Source: SFTJ01 sp905210415 (GTDB lineage Bacteria; Bacteroidota; Bacteroidia; Bacteroidales; Muribaculaceae). From it: DNA of 64,000 bases. The stretch is from the NCBI GenBank assembly GCA_902476295.1, contig CABSDC010000004.1:1-64000 (forward strand). The letters run 5' to 3'. Of the stretch, positions 63,088 to 64,000 are shown one piece after another; position 1 is the first letter of the stretch, and every line of letters starts with the position of its first letter. A program made the translations under genes and the position numbers. The notes below the pieces were generated by a model. That model was not told the DNA's origin, ran no database searches, and was given only the letters and a program-made list of their open reading frames with translations.

Positions 63088-63762
63088 TTATAACGAGCCT
63101 TGCTCGATGGCTACGCAGATGCGTTCCACCATGGCATCGTTTTTGTCCTTCTCAGGATTGTAGGGGTTCTTCATGTTCACGCCGAAGAAGCGCCCAAAAG
63201 TCTGCCAGAATCCGGCGCGAAACGAGCCGAGAAATGCCTTCACGATGTTGTAGGACGTTTGATTGGTTTCGCGGTTGATGAGTTTGCACAGCATCTTGCC
63301 TTGGCTGCGGGTCATCTTCTTCATCACTGGTTTGTATTGGCGGAAAATCTCCTTTTCGAAGCTTTTCAGATAAGCCTCTTTCTCCTTCTTTGTGGGGAAA
63401 GTCTCAAGATATTCGTAGGTCTCAAGCAGCGTGCTGCATATGAGCTTTGCGTAAGGCAGCGTGCGCTTCACGTCGCGCACGGTGCGCCAATAGAATTCTT
63501 CTTCCTTCTTGTTCTTAAACCGTTCGGGCGGGAAAATGGTGATCGGGTTAAACACGAGCATCATCAGCGTGTCGCCACTCTCTTGGTCGCGGAAATGATA
63601 GTAGCCGGCAAACACCTTCTGTCGCGCCGAAGGAATCTCGGTCATAGCAGGCAGATTGTTCATAGGATTGTCGAGCTCCTCCTTTTTTGCCGTAGGCGAA
63701 GCCAAAGCACTGCTTATAGCGATGCTCATCACCGAGAACAATATTATCAAACGATGCGTCAT
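63088..63762 (-). CDS. DUF4294 family exported protein
   Basis: I place the start at 63762 (MTHRLIILFSVMSIAISSALA), 224 residues with a signal peptide. The DUF4294 core shows FNPITIFPPERFKNKKEEEF, YWRTVRDVKRTLPYAKLICS, and KMTRSQGKMLCKLINRETNQ near the C-terminus. DUF4294 is confined to Bacteroidota, is exported, and has no known function; the RDVKRTLPYAK block is the most conserved. It ends converging on the ABC exporter. Confidence 0.88.
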   Translation of the reverse strand: MTHRLIILFSVMSIAISSALASPTAKKEELDNPMNNLPAMTEIPSARQKVFAGYYHFRDQESGDTLMMLVFNPITIFPPERFKNKKEEEFYWRTVRDVKRTLPYAKLICSTLLETYEYLETFPTKKEKEAYLKSFEKEIFRQYKPVMKKMTRSQGKMLCKLINRETNQTSYNIVKAFLGSFRAGFWQTFGRFFGVNMKNPYNPEKDKNDAMVERICVAIEQGSL

Positions 63763-63854
63763 TAGCCTTAATTTGGCGACAAAAATAGTGCATAACGGGC
63801 TAATAGTGACAATAAATTCTATTAATATTTCTAAATTGCTGACCAATACGCAAA

Positions 63855-63886
63855 AGGGCGGGGTAGCCATCAGGCTCCCCACCCTA
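63855..63886. terminator. Hairpin near the right edge
   Basis: AGGGCGGGGTAGCC and GGCTCCCCACCCT pair with a bulge around ATCA. It may end a transcript entering from the right edge. The last 100 bases hold no recognisable gene. Confidence 0.4.
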
Positions 63887-64000
63887 TGAAGTTCGTTGTC
63901 CAAATCCGCGCCGTAGGACCAACGCGATGAAGCGCAGTGTTATCCTATATTCGCGGTCTGGGTAAGTAATACGTTATCTTGCCACCAATCCGGCAACGCC

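Noticed and set aside
63900..64000. A possible partial gene or tRNA at the right edge
   Set aside because: No open frame with recognisable content and no cloverleaf could be seen in the last 100 bases.

Overview
The window comes from a gut-type member of the order Bacteroidales (Bacteroidota), plausibly near Muribaculaceae or Prevotellaceae. Pointers are porin O/P proteins, a GH109-type Gfo/Idh/MocA protein, hmuYRSTUV, a BspA-like protein with a type IX secretion tail, DUF4294, DUF2851, YfhO, the DcuB/AspA fumarate module, promoters with a Bacteroides-type TAnnTTTG -7 element, and little Shine-Dalgarno signal. No rRNA gene, intact tRNA or CRISPR array was seen.

Layout. 1-3.2 kb: partial GH29 fucosidase, GH109-type protein, RdgB. 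3.5-10.5 kb: XerD, a metallophosphoesterase, LrgA/LrgB, a cytidylate-kinase-like protein, and an MBOAT/SGNH acetylation pair. 10.7-14.0 kb: a C4-dicarboxylate block with a DcuB that has lost its centre, a porin and AspA. 14.6-25.2 kb: a minus-strand defence operon made of a SNF2-type helicase, DUF4391, a RAYT transposase, type III Mod, a Bro-N/Fic protein and type III Res. 25.8-36.3 kb: AraC regulator, LD-carboxypeptidase, MscS-like channel, DUF2851, a DUF4838 glycosidase-like protein, a porin, and a tRNA-Met 3' fragment. 36.7-45.6 kb: the complete haem uptake operon hmuYRSTUV, which looks AT-richer by eye. 46.3-63.8 kb: M64 peptidase, MutS, a frameshifted BspA-like gene, a GT11/methyltransferase-like/YfhO operon, an outer-membrane beta-barrel protein, a DUF4143 ATPase, an MsbA-like ABC exporter and DUF4294.

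Three themes stand out. First, a MITE-like family about 180 bp long is present in five copies with 18-bp terminal inverted repeats and 5-bp A/T target duplications, plus two tiny remnants; two inverted copies bracket the hmu operon. Second, the defence operon goes beyond ordinary type III restriction by adding a second helicase, DUF4391, a Fic enzyme and a RAYT, with paired hairpins just before res. Third, several loci are broken or chimeric: a 55-bp exact duplication at the left edge fuses fucosidase to RdgB in frame, dcuB is reduced to its two ends, the BspA-like gene carries a +1 frameshift, and an ISL3-like transposase is cut off at a MITE. The dcuB and aspA promoters share an 11-mer placed exactly 50 bp before the -7 element in both, which suggests a common regulator.
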